From the NCBI GenBank assembly GCA_016764895.1, contig JAESRA010000139.1, positions 1 to 41,627 on the forward strand: a stretch of 41,627 bases of DNA. The letters are read 5' to 3'. The number at the start of each line of letters is the position of its first letter. Position 1 is the first letter of the stretch. Of the stretch, positions 35,017-41,627 are shown piece after piece. Source of the DNA: Phycisphaerales bacterium (GTDB lineage Bacteria > Planctomycetota > Phycisphaerae > Phycisphaerales > UBA1924). The position numbers and the translations under genes were made by a program. The notes below the pieces were generated by a model. It ran no database searches, was not told the DNA's origin, and saw only the letters and a program-made list of their open reading frames with translations.

Positions 35017-35108
35017 TCTAGCGGGTCAACAAACGGGTCAGAGCGGGTCAACCCCAAAATCACCAACTCCCTCGCTCCATCAAAAAACGCCACTGGTTCA
35101 ATACCAGC
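35017..35108. repeat. Direct repeat copy B, right of the helicase gene
   Basis: TCTAGCGGGTCAACAAACGG onward; colinear with copy A, with the same spacing of its two conserved blocks and three RCGGGTCA octamers at 35021, 35033 and 35043. Both copies have the same orientation, so the 6.07 kb helicase segment between them could be lost or gained by recombination. Confidence 0.8.
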
Positions 35109-35116
35109 AGCGTTTT
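35082..35116 (-). terminator. Terminator downstream of the tRNA-Ala fragment
   Basis: On the - strand AAAACGCTGCTGGT pairs with ACCAGTGGCGTTTTTT around ATTGA: an 11-base-pair stem with two G-U pairs and a T6 run. It sits 8 bases after the end of the tRNA fragment, as expected for the terminator of the original tRNA gene. Confidence 0.7.
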
Positions 35117-35123
35117 CTGTAAA

Positions 35124-35168
35124 TGGAGACGAACGGGATCGAACCGACGACCTCTTGCATGCCATGCA
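35124..35168 (-). other. 3' half of tRNA-Ala(GGC), attachment-site remnant
   Basis: On the - strand the 45 bases begin TGCATGGCATGCAAGAGGTC and end with CCGTTCGTCTCCA. They contain the anticodon loop (AT-GGC-AT), the anticodon stem 3' strand GCAAG, variable loop AGGTC, T-loop GGTTCGATCCC and the acceptor 3' strand. The 5' half is missing: the sequence before it does not contain a D-arm or matching acceptor strand. Such a fragment is what an element leaves when it integrates in a tRNA gene at the anticodon arm. No working tRNA gene is in the window. Confidence 0.75.
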
Positions 35169-35248
35169 GTGCACATGCCTTCCTATCAGCCATTGAAGGC
35201 TGTTATTGAGGTTTCGGAGGGGCTGTGGGGGACTCGTTTGGACCCAAA

Positions 35249-35268
35249 GCGGGTCAGGGAGCGGGTCA
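35249..35268. repeat. Pair of GCGGGTCA octamers, right arm
   Basis: GCGGGTCA starts at 35249 and 35261, 12 bases apart, the same spacing as the first two octamers in copies A and B. Lying on the other side of the tRNA fragment, it could be an arm-type binding site of an integrase. The remaining bases of the 384-base gap 34911-35294 hold no gene that I can see. Confidence 0.6.
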
Positions 35269-35294
35269 GAATGAGATGAGACTTCGAACCGATA

Positions 35295-37124
35295 TCACTC
35301 AACCTCTCGGGTTAAATTGCCAGGACTCCACACACATTCTGCGAGATGTTTATACAGATCCTGGCGTGCATCTAGATCGACTTTCTTGAACTCTGCATGA
35401 GGCTTGAAATCGAGCCCTGAGTCATTGATGAATCGCTTGAAGCCAGGGTCATTCTCATATGCACGATCATGAAGGCTCTGAGCGAGCAGATTCTGTTTCA
35501 GATAGTGCTCCTGTTTGTGACTATAAGATTTGTCGCCATAGCTCGCATTGAAGCTCTTTGGGAGAAGAAGAAGCCCTCCAATCCTATTTCTATACTCAGC
35601 GAAATCTGCTGGATGACTGAACTCATCAGTGTGACGCTCTGCATGATCTGCCCAGATATGCTCAACCTCATATCCATTCTTGCCTTTACGGCTCATGTAC
35701 TCCATGTATCTTGATGCTCGGCCCGATGATGTCTCGGAAAAGTCTGTCATCCGTGCGAGCAAGCGATGGATATGCTTGCGATTCATTCCTGTTAGATGGA
35801 AGCGATCGTTCGATGCGAACTTGAACTCATCATCTTCGAGACGGTCAGTCAGTATCCTTGCAAGATTTTCTGGTGACTGGCCTCGGATATCTTTGATGAT
35901 TACAAACATGTTGTACTGCATGTTTGAATACGAAGTCATTTTCCAGTTCCAGAGACGGCGTGCAATCACGATGTCAAGGTACCCCGCCACGATGCGAATC
36001 TTTCGCAAGATGTCCTGCTCTGAATCTCCTCGTTTGATGGCGGCGAGCAACACGGGGTACTGCAAGGTGAAGTTGTTCTGGGCATTGTAGTAGACAGCCT
36101 CCATCCCCTCCGTGAGGGTTTCTGCGGCGTGACGAAGCTTTGAGTACCACTTCGTATAGAAGGCAAAGTCTTCCTCTATGAATCGAGCAAAGTCTGTCGA
36201 ACCTGATAGACCAAGAGTTTCTTCATGATCACGTACCCACCGATGAAACTCCGTTCCTATTAGATCAAAGTCCTTAGGCATGGCTCCCTTCTTCCGCTCC
36301 CGGGTACTCTGCGCATGCTGACTTCGAAGCCAAGCCTTGATTGCGTCGGCATCCTCCTCTTTCCCGATATCTTGGAGTTTCGAGATGTGCTCACGCCAGA
36401 TCTTGCTCGCCTGAACTCGTTTCTCCCCATCGGTGATGTTTGCTAGTAGATACCCCTTCAACATGTCTGTTGGAGTGAGTGAGAGCCCTCGATCATTCAT
36501 GGTCTCGAAAATTGTGTATGCATCAGAATCTGAGTATGCCGTAATCTCGACAAGATGGACATTCTCAATAAACCAATCTGCGAAGAATGGGAGTGCTTCC
36601 CCAGTTAGGCTTTCTGGAAAGAACTCCTCGATATCGTGGAACCGATGCAGGATGTTTGTAACGGACTCAGACTGATCCTCCTCATCAAAAGGCTCGCCTT
36701 TGAAGAGGGCTTCCATGCATGGTGTGCGTTCAGGAACATCGAGATTGAAGGAACGCTCGCCTCGCTTGAGAGAGTAAATAAGCTTTGCAAGCTGGCCCTT
36801 CTGCTCCTCATCCTCAAGATTCCGATACACATGAATGAGAATAAGCGTCAGAGAAGTGAGTCGCTGCTGTCCATCAATAATGTACTTGTGCCCGTCTTTG
36901 TCGCTGATGATAATTGAGCCTAGAAAGTAGTGCCCGTATGTTTCGACGGCTGATCGCTCATTGCCTGCTTCATGACTCTCTTCAAATTTTTCAGTGAGGT
37001 CGTTGAGAAGTTCTACGATCTGCTTACGCTCCCAACGATATTCTCGCTGATAGTAATCAATTGCGTAGCGAGCATTACTCAATAACGTATCGATATTTTT
37101 GGCATCACCACGAATCTCTTTCAT
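35295..37124 (-). CDS. DUF262/DUF1524 (GmrSD-like) nuclease
   Basis: The start at MKEIRGDAK (609 residues) has AGGAG 8 bases upstream. The N-terminal DUF262 domain shows the hallmark YIIDGQQRLTSL near residue 83 and FETMNDRGLSLTPTDMLKGY, the ParB-like nucleotide-binding part. The C-terminal DUF1524 domain contains the HNH-type motif YEVEHIWADH near residue 482 and RIGGLLLLPKSFNASYGDKSY (N and K of the motif). Together they make the single-chain form of the type IV restriction family GmrSD, which cuts modified phage DNA using nucleotides. Both motifs are complete. It lies next to the tRNA fragment and divergent from the RecQ-PRTase gene. Related DUF262 proteins also occur in other defence systems, so the exact target is open. 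Confidence 0.85.
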   Translation of the reverse strand: MKEIRGDAKNIDTLLSNARYAIDYYQREYRWERKQIVELLNDLTEKFEESHEAGNERSAVETYGHYFLGSIIISDKDGHKYIIDGQQRLTSLTLILIHVYRNLEDEEQKGQLAKLIYSLKRGERSFNLDVPERTPCMEALFKGEPFDEEDQSESVTNILHRFHDIEEFFPESLTGEALPFFADWFIENVHLVEITAYSDSDAYTIFETMNDRGLSLTPTDMLKGYLLANITDGEKRVQASKIWREHISKLQDIGKEEDADAIKAWLRSQHAQSTRERKKGAMPKDFDLIGTEFHRWVRDHEETLGLSGSTDFARFIEEDFAFYTKWYSKLRHAAETLTEGMEAVYYNAQNNFTLQYPVLLAAIKRGDSEQDILRKIRIVAGYLDIVIARRLWNWKMTSYSNMQYNMFVIIKDIRGQSPENLARILTDRLEDDEFKFASNDRFHLTGMNRKHIHRLLARMTDFSETSSGRASRYMEYMSRKGKNGYEVEHIWADHAERHTDEFSHPADFAEYRNRIGGLLLLPKSFNASYGDKSYSHKQEHYLKQNLLAQSLHDRAYENDPGFKRFINDSGLDFKPHAEFKKVDLDARQDLYKHLAECVWSPGNLTREVE

Positions 37125-37166
37125 CGATCTAACTCCTGACCTACACAAATGTTTGCAATACTCCCT

Positions 37167-37194
37167 ATTCTAGGGCAACCTGACGCTTTGTCCC
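37167..37194 (-). promoter_or_regulatory. Candidate sigma-70 promoter of the DUF262 gene
   Basis: On the - strand GGGACA and TAGAAT (five of six matches to TATAAT) are 16 bases apart, with the start codon about 40 bases further. A reasonable but unproven promoter. Confidence 0.4.
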
Positions 37195-37252
37195 ACCAAA
37201 GGACTAAGGGGCGTTCCCCAAATTTCCAGCATCGACCTGTTTGTACTCAGAG

Positions 37253-37281
37253 TTGGTCAGAATTTCTGGTACAAGTGTAAC
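37253..37281 (+). promoter_or_regulatory. Weak candidate sigma-70 promoter of the RecQ-PRTase gene
   Basis: TTGGTC and TGTAAC with a 17-base spacer, about 68 bases before the ATG at 37349. The match to consensus is modest. Confidence 0.3.
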
Positions 37282-37348
37282 CCACTTCAGCAAGAACTCG
37301 CCAACTCAACCATACAATCCTTCATCATACGAATAGATTGGAGACTGG

Positions 37349-39421
37349 ATGGACTACCCGCAAGATAGAGCTTTAGAACTGCTACGCATAGGTACAGGCG
37401 ACAGTGACTCCAACTTCCGAGATGATCAAGAAGAGGCCATTCGTCACATAGTCGAAGGCGATGGACGCCTGCTTGTTGTTCAACGAACTGGATGGGGGAA
37501 AAGCTTTGTATACTTTATTTCCACCAAAATCCTTCGTGAAAATGGTATGGGGCCCTCTCTTCTTGTTTCCCCACTCTTGTCATTGATACGAAATCAACTA
37601 GATGCTGCTGAAAGAATGGGGCTCAATGCTGTCACTATTCATTCTGAGAATAAAGACGAATGGGCAGCGATTGAAGAGCAGGTTCGATCTGGCGATGTTG
37701 ATATTCTACTAATCTCACCAGAAAGATTTTCAAACCAACGGTTCCAAGACAATGTGCTATCACATATCGCAGGACAAATTTCAATGCTCGTTGTTGATGA
37801 AGCCCATTGCATTTCCGATTGGGGCCATGATTTTCGCCCCAACTATCGGATGATTGCACGCATCGTCTCCTCGTTACCAGCAAACACCCGATTGCTTGCA
37901 ACAACAGCAACGGCAAATAACCGAGTCATGGAAGACCTAGAGGAACAAATTGGACCTGATCTTACAGTCCTTCGTGGCCCTCTTCATAGACCGTCATTGT
38001 TGCTTCAAACCATCTGTATCGATGACAAGGCAGAAAGACTTGCTTGGCTTGCGGAACACATCCCCACTATCCATGGCAGCGGTATCATTTATACACTAAC
38101 AATCCGTGATGCAAAACAGGTTGCCGATTGGCTGAAGTTGCAGGGCCTGAATGTTGAAACGTACACCGGGCAAAGCGGCGACGTTCGCCCTGCACTCGAA
38201 TCAGCCCTCCTCAACAACGATGTCAAAGCACTTGTCGCCACTACTGCGCTAGGCATGGGGTTTGACAAGCCGGATCTGGCGTTTGTGGTTCATTATCAAA
38301 CACCAGGTTCGGTTGTCGCATATTACCAACAGGTTGGCCGTGCAGGACGAGGGATTCCTGAATCCCATGGCATCCTCTTGAGCGGTAGTGAGGATCAAGA
38401 GATCAATGATTTCTTTATCAACTCGGCCTTCCCCACACAGATCGAAGTTTCAGAGATTCTCAATGCTCTCGAAAATGCACCCAACGGGCTCACGCTTCCA
38501 AACCTCCTCGCAGAGATCAACCTCAGCAAAGGAAGAGTAGAAAAAACACTCCAGCGGCTCAGCTTGGAATCACCAGCACCACTCGTAAAAGATGGCAGCA
38601 AATGGATGCGTACAACATCAGAACTCAGCGATGATTTCTGGGATCGAGCGGAACGACTCACTGCCCGCCGAAAAATTGAGCAAAGCCAAATGCAAGAATA
38701 TGTTTCCCTTGATGCTGACCATATGAAGTTTCTTGTTTCCGCCCTCGACGGGGATACTAATGGGATTGAAACGCCAGAAATAGCATCTATCCCAGAAACA
38801 GTTGATTCGGAACTGACATTGAGTGCTATTGAGTTTCTACGCCGAACATCTCTCCCAATTGATCCACGGCGACAGTGGCCTGCTGGAGGACTACCCAAAC
38901 TCAATGTAAAAGGTCGCATACCTGCTGGACTCCAGTTGCAACCAGGCAAAGCCCTCTGTGTTTGGAGAGATGCCGGATGGGGTAAATTGGTCTACAGCGG
39001 GAAATACGAGGACGACTGTTTTTCGGATGATCTTGTTGCAACGTGCCATGATTTGGTTCAAAACTGGAGCCCTGAGCCACGGCCTGAATGGATCACATGC
39101 ATTCCATCACATCGCCGGCCCGAACTCGTCCCCAACTTTGCTAAACGACTCGCCGAGAGCCTGTCACTGCCATACCATGATTCTCTTCTACGAGTAGATG
39201 AACACCCAGAACAAAAGGAAATGCAAAACAGCTCCATGCAAGCGAGAAATGTTGACGGAGCATTTGTCGTGATTAATGGTGACTTACCAAATGGCCCAGT
39301 TTTGCTGATTGATGACATGGTTGACTCAAAGTGGACTCTTACAATTGCTGGATGGCTACTTCAATCTCGTGGTGTTGAGACAGTGCATCCCCTTGTACTT
39401 GCAGATGCAGGCAAAGGATAA
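37349..39421 (+). CDS. RecQ-family helicase fused to a phosphoribosyltransferase domain
   Basis: 690 residues; GGAG 5 bases before ATG. N-terminal RecQ core: FRDDQEEAI (Q motif region), Walker A variant QRTGWGKS near 49, DEAHCISDWGHDFRPNYR near 149, TATAN, ALGMGFDKPDL and QQVGRAGR. The usual RecQ zinc-binding cysteines and HRDC domain are not seen. Residues about 520-690 contain CVWRDAGWG and the phosphoribosyl-pyrophosphate-loop-like GPVLLIDDMVDSKWTLT near 651, as in ComF-type phosphoribosyltransferases. Here the last residues of the loop are SKWT, where active enzymes have TGxT, so catalysis is doubtful. The DprA-like gene starts 6 bases after the stop. In the ShosTA defence system a phosphoribosyltransferase is paired with a DprA protein; this would be a helicase-fused version. 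Confidence 0.88.
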   Translation: MDYPQDRALELLRIGTGDSDSNFRDDQEEAIRHIVEGDGRLLVVQRTGWGKSFVYFISTKILRENGMGPSLLVSPLLSLIRNQLDAAERMGLNAVTIHSENKDEWAAIEEQVRSGDVDILLISPERFSNQRFQDNVLSHIAGQISMLVVDEAHCISDWGHDFRPNYRMIARIVSSLPANTRLLATTATANNRVMEDLEEQIGPDLTVLRGPLHRPSLLLQTICIDDKAERLAWLAEHIPTIHGSGIIYTLTIRDAKQVADWLKLQGLNVETYTGQSGDVRPALESALLNNDVKALVATTALGMGFDKPDLAFVVHYQTPGSVVAYYQQVGRAGRGIPESHGILLSGSEDQEINDFFINSAFPTQIEVSEILNALENAPNGLTLPNLLAEINLSKGRVEKTLQRLSLESPAPLVKDGSKWMRTTSELSDDFWDRAERLTARRKIEQSQMQEYVSLDADHMKFLVSALDGDTNGIETPEIASIPETVDSELTLSAIEFLRRTSLPIDPRRQWPAGGLPKLNVKGRIPAGLQLQPGKALCVWRDAGWGKLVYSGKYEDDCFSDDLVATCHDLVQNWSPEPRPEWITCIPSHRRPELVPNFAKRLAESLSLPYHDSLLRVDEHPEQKEMQNSSMQARNVDGAFVVINGDLPNGPVLLIDDMVDSKWTLTIAGWLLQSRGVETVHPLVLADAGKG

Positions 39422-39426
39422 GAGTC

Positions 39427-40683
39427 ATGAGCATCTCATCAAATACACAAGCAATCCTACTCTTGACTGCACCACTGATTAATGGGCATCGAGGCAAGGA
39501 CGCACCCAAAACTCTTTCACAGGGCCAATATCGAAAGGTTGCAAAATTTCTACATGAGCGAGCTTTATCCCCATCCGATTTTTTACTTCAAGATGCAAGC
39601 CCACTAATTGACGAGTGCCAATCCTCACTTGAAATTCCACCACTCGTTCCTCTACTTGGGCGTGGTTTCCAACTGAGTCAGGCTCTTGAACGATGGTCAC
39701 AGAGATCTATATGGGTACTCAGCAGAGCTGATGCCGACTACCCACAGCGTTTGAGAAAACGCCTTGGGGATCTTGCACCACCAGTACTGTATGGCTGCGG
39801 CAACCCCGCTCTGCTGAATCGTGGCGGACTGGCGGTAGTCGGTAGTAGAAATATCTCCGACGAGATTATCCGATTCACAAATGATGTTGGCCGTCTTGCT
39901 GCAAATGCAAACTTTGTACTCATTTCTGGTGGAGCACGAGGTGTTGATCAAGCAGCAATGCAAGGGGCTGGTGAAACTGGCGGATATGTAGTTGGCATAC
40001 TTGCAGACAGCCTAGAACGAGCATCTCTCAAGCATGAACATCGAGAAGCATTGCAGAATGGATCAATGGTTCTCTGTTCGCCATACGATCCAAAGGCCGG
40101 TTTTATAGCTGGGCATGCGATGCAACGCAACAAGTTTATTTACGCACTGTCCGATGCCGCACTCGTCGTAAACTCTGACTACAAAAAAGGGGGCACCTGG
40201 ACAGGTGCTGTTGAGCAATTAGACAAACTCAAGCTAGTGCCCATCTTTGTACGCACAGGCTCACAACCAAACCAAGCCATGGGATCACTTCTCAATAAGG
40301 GGGCGTCACAATGGCCGTGCCCTCGAAATGTGAAGGAGTTGATTTCGGTCATTGATACTTCGAAGATCACAATGCCAAACACGCCCCAAAGCAACTTGTT
40401 TGATAGCCCAAACCATCCCTCAATAAATGAACACGACAGACCCACGTCAAATGACAAGCCGAGTAAGCCGCCGAAGCCATCTACAATTGATCCAGCCGAA
40501 TCCTTGTTCATGCTTGTGCAGAATTTAATTCTTGATATGGAAATGCCAATCAATGAGGAGACAGTTTCAAAGAAGCTTGATGTATCAAAAACTCAAGCTA
40601 GAAAATGGATCATCAGCCTTTGCGAATCCGAGAAACTCCAAAAGAAAACACGGCCCGTTCGCTACACACGAATTGATTCATAA
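39427..40683 (+). CDS. DprA-like protein with C-terminal winged helix
   Basis: 418 residues; AAAGGA overlaps the stop region of the upstream gene. After a helical N-terminus comes the DprA Rossmann-like domain: YPQRLRKRLGDLAPPVLYGCG, LAVVGSRNISD, LISGGARGVDQAAMQGA, RNKFIYALSDAALVV and GGTWTGAVEQL. A Pro/Ser linker then leads to a winged-helix domain (PINEETVSKKLDVSKTQARKWI). Classical DprA loads RecA on incoming single-stranded DNA; in ShosTA-type pairs the DprA member controls a phosphoribosyltransferase partner. Six bases from the RecQ-PRTase gene, it is more likely part of that system than a housekeeping DprA, which is usually beside topA or smf-related genes. No terminator with a T run is seen between it and the convergent small ORF. 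Confidence 0.88.
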   Translation: MSISSNTQAILLLTAPLINGHRGKDAPKTLSQGQYRKVAKFLHERALSPSDFLLQDASPLIDECQSSLEIPPLVPLLGRGFQLSQALERWSQRSIWVLSRADADYPQRLRKRLGDLAPPVLYGCGNPALLNRGGLAVVGSRNISDEIIRFTNDVGRLAANANFVLISGGARGVDQAAMQGAGETGGYVVGILADSLERASLKHEHREALQNGSMVLCSPYDPKAGFIAGHAMQRNKFIYALSDAALVVNSDYKKGGTWTGAVEQLDKLKLVPIFVRTGSQPNQAMGSLLNKGASQWPCPRNVKELISVIDTSKITMPNTPQSNLFDSPNHPSINEHDRPTSNDKPSKPPKPSTIDPAESLFMLVQNLILDMEMPINEETVSKKLDVSKTQARKWIISLCESEKLQKKTRPVRYTRIDS

Positions 40684-40753
40684 GGGCTTGTCCGCCTTGC
40701 CTCAATTGTTTGCATCAATACCGATATCGGGCCAACGGTGTTCTTGAATCCCA

Positions 40754-40969
40754 TCAACTCATCTTGGCCGCAAATACCCACAACGATGACTGAATCTCAA
40801 TCACACGAACAATTTCTTCAATGGACAAGCCGCTGTTCGCCAGAAAGTAGATGATTGAAACTCTGAAATTTCCTATGGCAAACGCCACTCTGTACTCGAT
40901 TGATTCCGGCGAATTGGAAATACGATGACTTGCTCCATTACCAGAGTCAGCTACATTTTCATTTCGCAT
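40754..40969 (-). CDS. Small protein of unknown function linked to DUF5131 gene
   Basis: 71 residues. It starts 12 bases after the DUF5131 stop and has AAGGGGG 6 bases before ATG, so it is very likely translated from the same transcript. The middle (SIIYFLANSGLSIEEIVRVIEIQ) looks like two helices; no known family is recognised and no membrane segment or cysteine is present. It could be a partner or regulator of the gene above. Confidence 0.5.
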   Translation of the reverse strand: MRNENVADSGNGASHRISNSPESIEYRVAFAIGNFRVSIIYFLANSGLSIEEIVRVIEIQSSLWVFAAKMS

Positions 40970-40981
40970 GAAACGCCCCCT

Positions 40982-41627
40982 TCATTCCTTGAGTATTTCC
41001 ATCTCAGGCATCTGATCCCAGACTTGGCCATCTAAGACTCGCCCTGCTGCCTTCTTGTTCACGCCGCCCCACTGCTTGAAGAAAAACGCAACGCCCGCAG
41101 TCACGCACTGGTCTCTGAGTTCACGCACCCAAACTTGATCCATCGGGCGTGACTTTGGACCCGATTCGCCTCCGACAATCACCCAATGGATACCACTGAG
41201 ATCGAGACTCGGCAGAGGCCCGATCAGCGGTTCCAATGACAAGAAACGCACCTTTGCGGGAATCTCTCTCAAAGGTTCCACACGGCTGCATACATTATCA
41301 TTCTCAATGCTCGCCCCCATGAGAATGTTGTCTGTCCAATGAAGTTCCGCTGCAAGTTCTAGGGATCTCTCAGGCCGCTTCGTCAGAATTTGAAAGCGAT
41401 GTTGAGGACATTCATTCATAACTGCGAAGACTTGCTGGATGAACTCTACAGGGACATCTCGATGAAACAGATCGCTCATCGAATTGACGAAGATCCAACG
41501 GGACTTTCGCCAACGCCTTGGAATCGCAAGCGTGTCTGGATGACATCGAACGACTCCATTGAAGTGACGCTTGCCCTTGTCGTTGAGAACTGTGAGGCCT
41601 TCGTATTTGGGCTGGCCCATGTTCCCA
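40982..41627 (-). CDS. DUF5131 (phage Gp37/Gp68-like) protein, 5' end outside window
   Basis: The frame is open to the right edge (N before the M at 41620), so that M is internal. The visible 215 residues hold the family text RWRKSRWIFVNSMSDLFHRDVPVEFI, HRFQILTKRPER, WTDNILMGASIEN, RFLSLEPLIGPLP and WVIVGGESGPKSRPM, ending with FFKQWGG. The usual N-terminal cysteine motif (radical-SAM-like, G-C-x-x-CYA) should lie beyond the edge. The biochemical role of the family is not settled; members are found in phages and genomic islands, often beside a three-Cys-motif partner protein. Here a 71-residue ORF follows in the same transcript. Confidence 0.85.
   Translation of the reverse strand, partial: GNMGQPKYEGLTVLNDKGKRHFNGVVRCHPDTLAIPRRWRKSRWIFVNSMSDLFHRDVPVEFIQQVFAVMNECPQHRFQILTKRPERSLELAAELHWTDNILMGASIENDNVCSRVEPLREIPAKVRFLSLEPLIGPLPSLDLSGIHWVIVGGESGPKSRPMDQVWVRELRDQCVTAGVAFFFKQWGGVNKKAAGRVLDGQVWDQMPEMEILKE

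Noticed and set aside
35124-35208. Complete tRNA-Ala gene
   Set aside because: The 5' half has no D-arm, no position 8-9 TA and no acceptor strand pairing with CGTCTCC.
40684-40753. Terminator between dprA-like gene and the small ORF
   Set aside because: CCGATATCGG is palindromic but short and has no T run on either strand.

Overview
The window looks like part of the chromosome of a Gram-negative, respiring bacterium that makes very large amounts of c-type cytochrome. My best guess at lineage is Planctomycetota (Phycisphaerae-like). This rests on the CcsA proteins with an N-terminal periplasmic R-x-x-P-x-DTLARN-type domain, the duplicated NRWRGQ(I/L)GL lipoprotein beside ResB, and the mix of NHL propellers, multiheme cytochromes and an NtrC-type regulator. 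It is an inference; no rRNA or ribosomal protein gene is present to settle it.

Region 1 (1-27.1 kb) is an electron-transfer and cytochrome-maturation island. On the + strand lie the end of a NapC/NirT-like cytochrome, a 15-heme cytochrome, a cysteine-free thioredoxin-fold/TPR protein, a short ResB-like protein and a CcsA. Tail-to-tail with them is a second 15-heme cytochrome of the same architecture. Next, on the - strand, come a PAS histidine kinase, a HAMP/DHp protein without an ATPase domain, and an NtrC-type sigma-54 activator. The activator is the last gene of a tightly overlapping operon: NHL lipoprotein, 5-heme cytochrome, outer-membrane beta-barrel, NHL lipoprotein, 12-heme cytochrome, activator. 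This set fits an outer-membrane electron conduit. A 4-heme and a 6-heme cytochrome are divergent just upstream. A + strand operon (beta-sandwich membrane protein, CcmC, a 35-residue CcmD-like protein, an NTF2-like protein) ends at a strong bidirectional hairpin. It converges on a - strand operon of lipoprotein, ResB and CcsA. I count 59 heme-binding motifs in seven cytochrome genes (54 CXXCH plus five CX3CH/CX4CH variants). Three GG-N10-GC sigma-54 promoters, two of them sharing a 15-base core, tie these units to the NtrC-type activator.

Region 2 (27.3-41.6 kb) is an accessory, defence-like island. It begins with a decayed IS5-family element next to a truncated P-loop NTPase. Then comes a 1942-residue DUF4011/SF1 helicase/Vsr-like nuclease/DUF3320 protein, flanked by roughly 90-base direct repeats. 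To its right is a 45-base 3' half of tRNA-Ala(GGC), with arrays of the octamer RCGGGTCA on both sides, which looks like an integration site. Beyond it are a DUF262/DUF1524 (GmrSD-like) protein, a divergent RecQ helicase fused to a phosphoribosyltransferase followed directly by a DprA-like protein, a small unknown ORF and a partial DUF5131 (Gp37/Gp68-like) gene running off the right edge.

The first region probably moves electrons from the inner membrane across the periplasm and outer membrane, with its own heme-attachment machinery and transcriptional control. The second is probably a horizontally acquired block of anti-phage or anti-plasmid functions built up next to a tRNA site. The RecQ-PRTase/DprA pair, which resembles a helicase-fused ShosTA, and the sigma-54-controlled conduit are the two most interesting systems.
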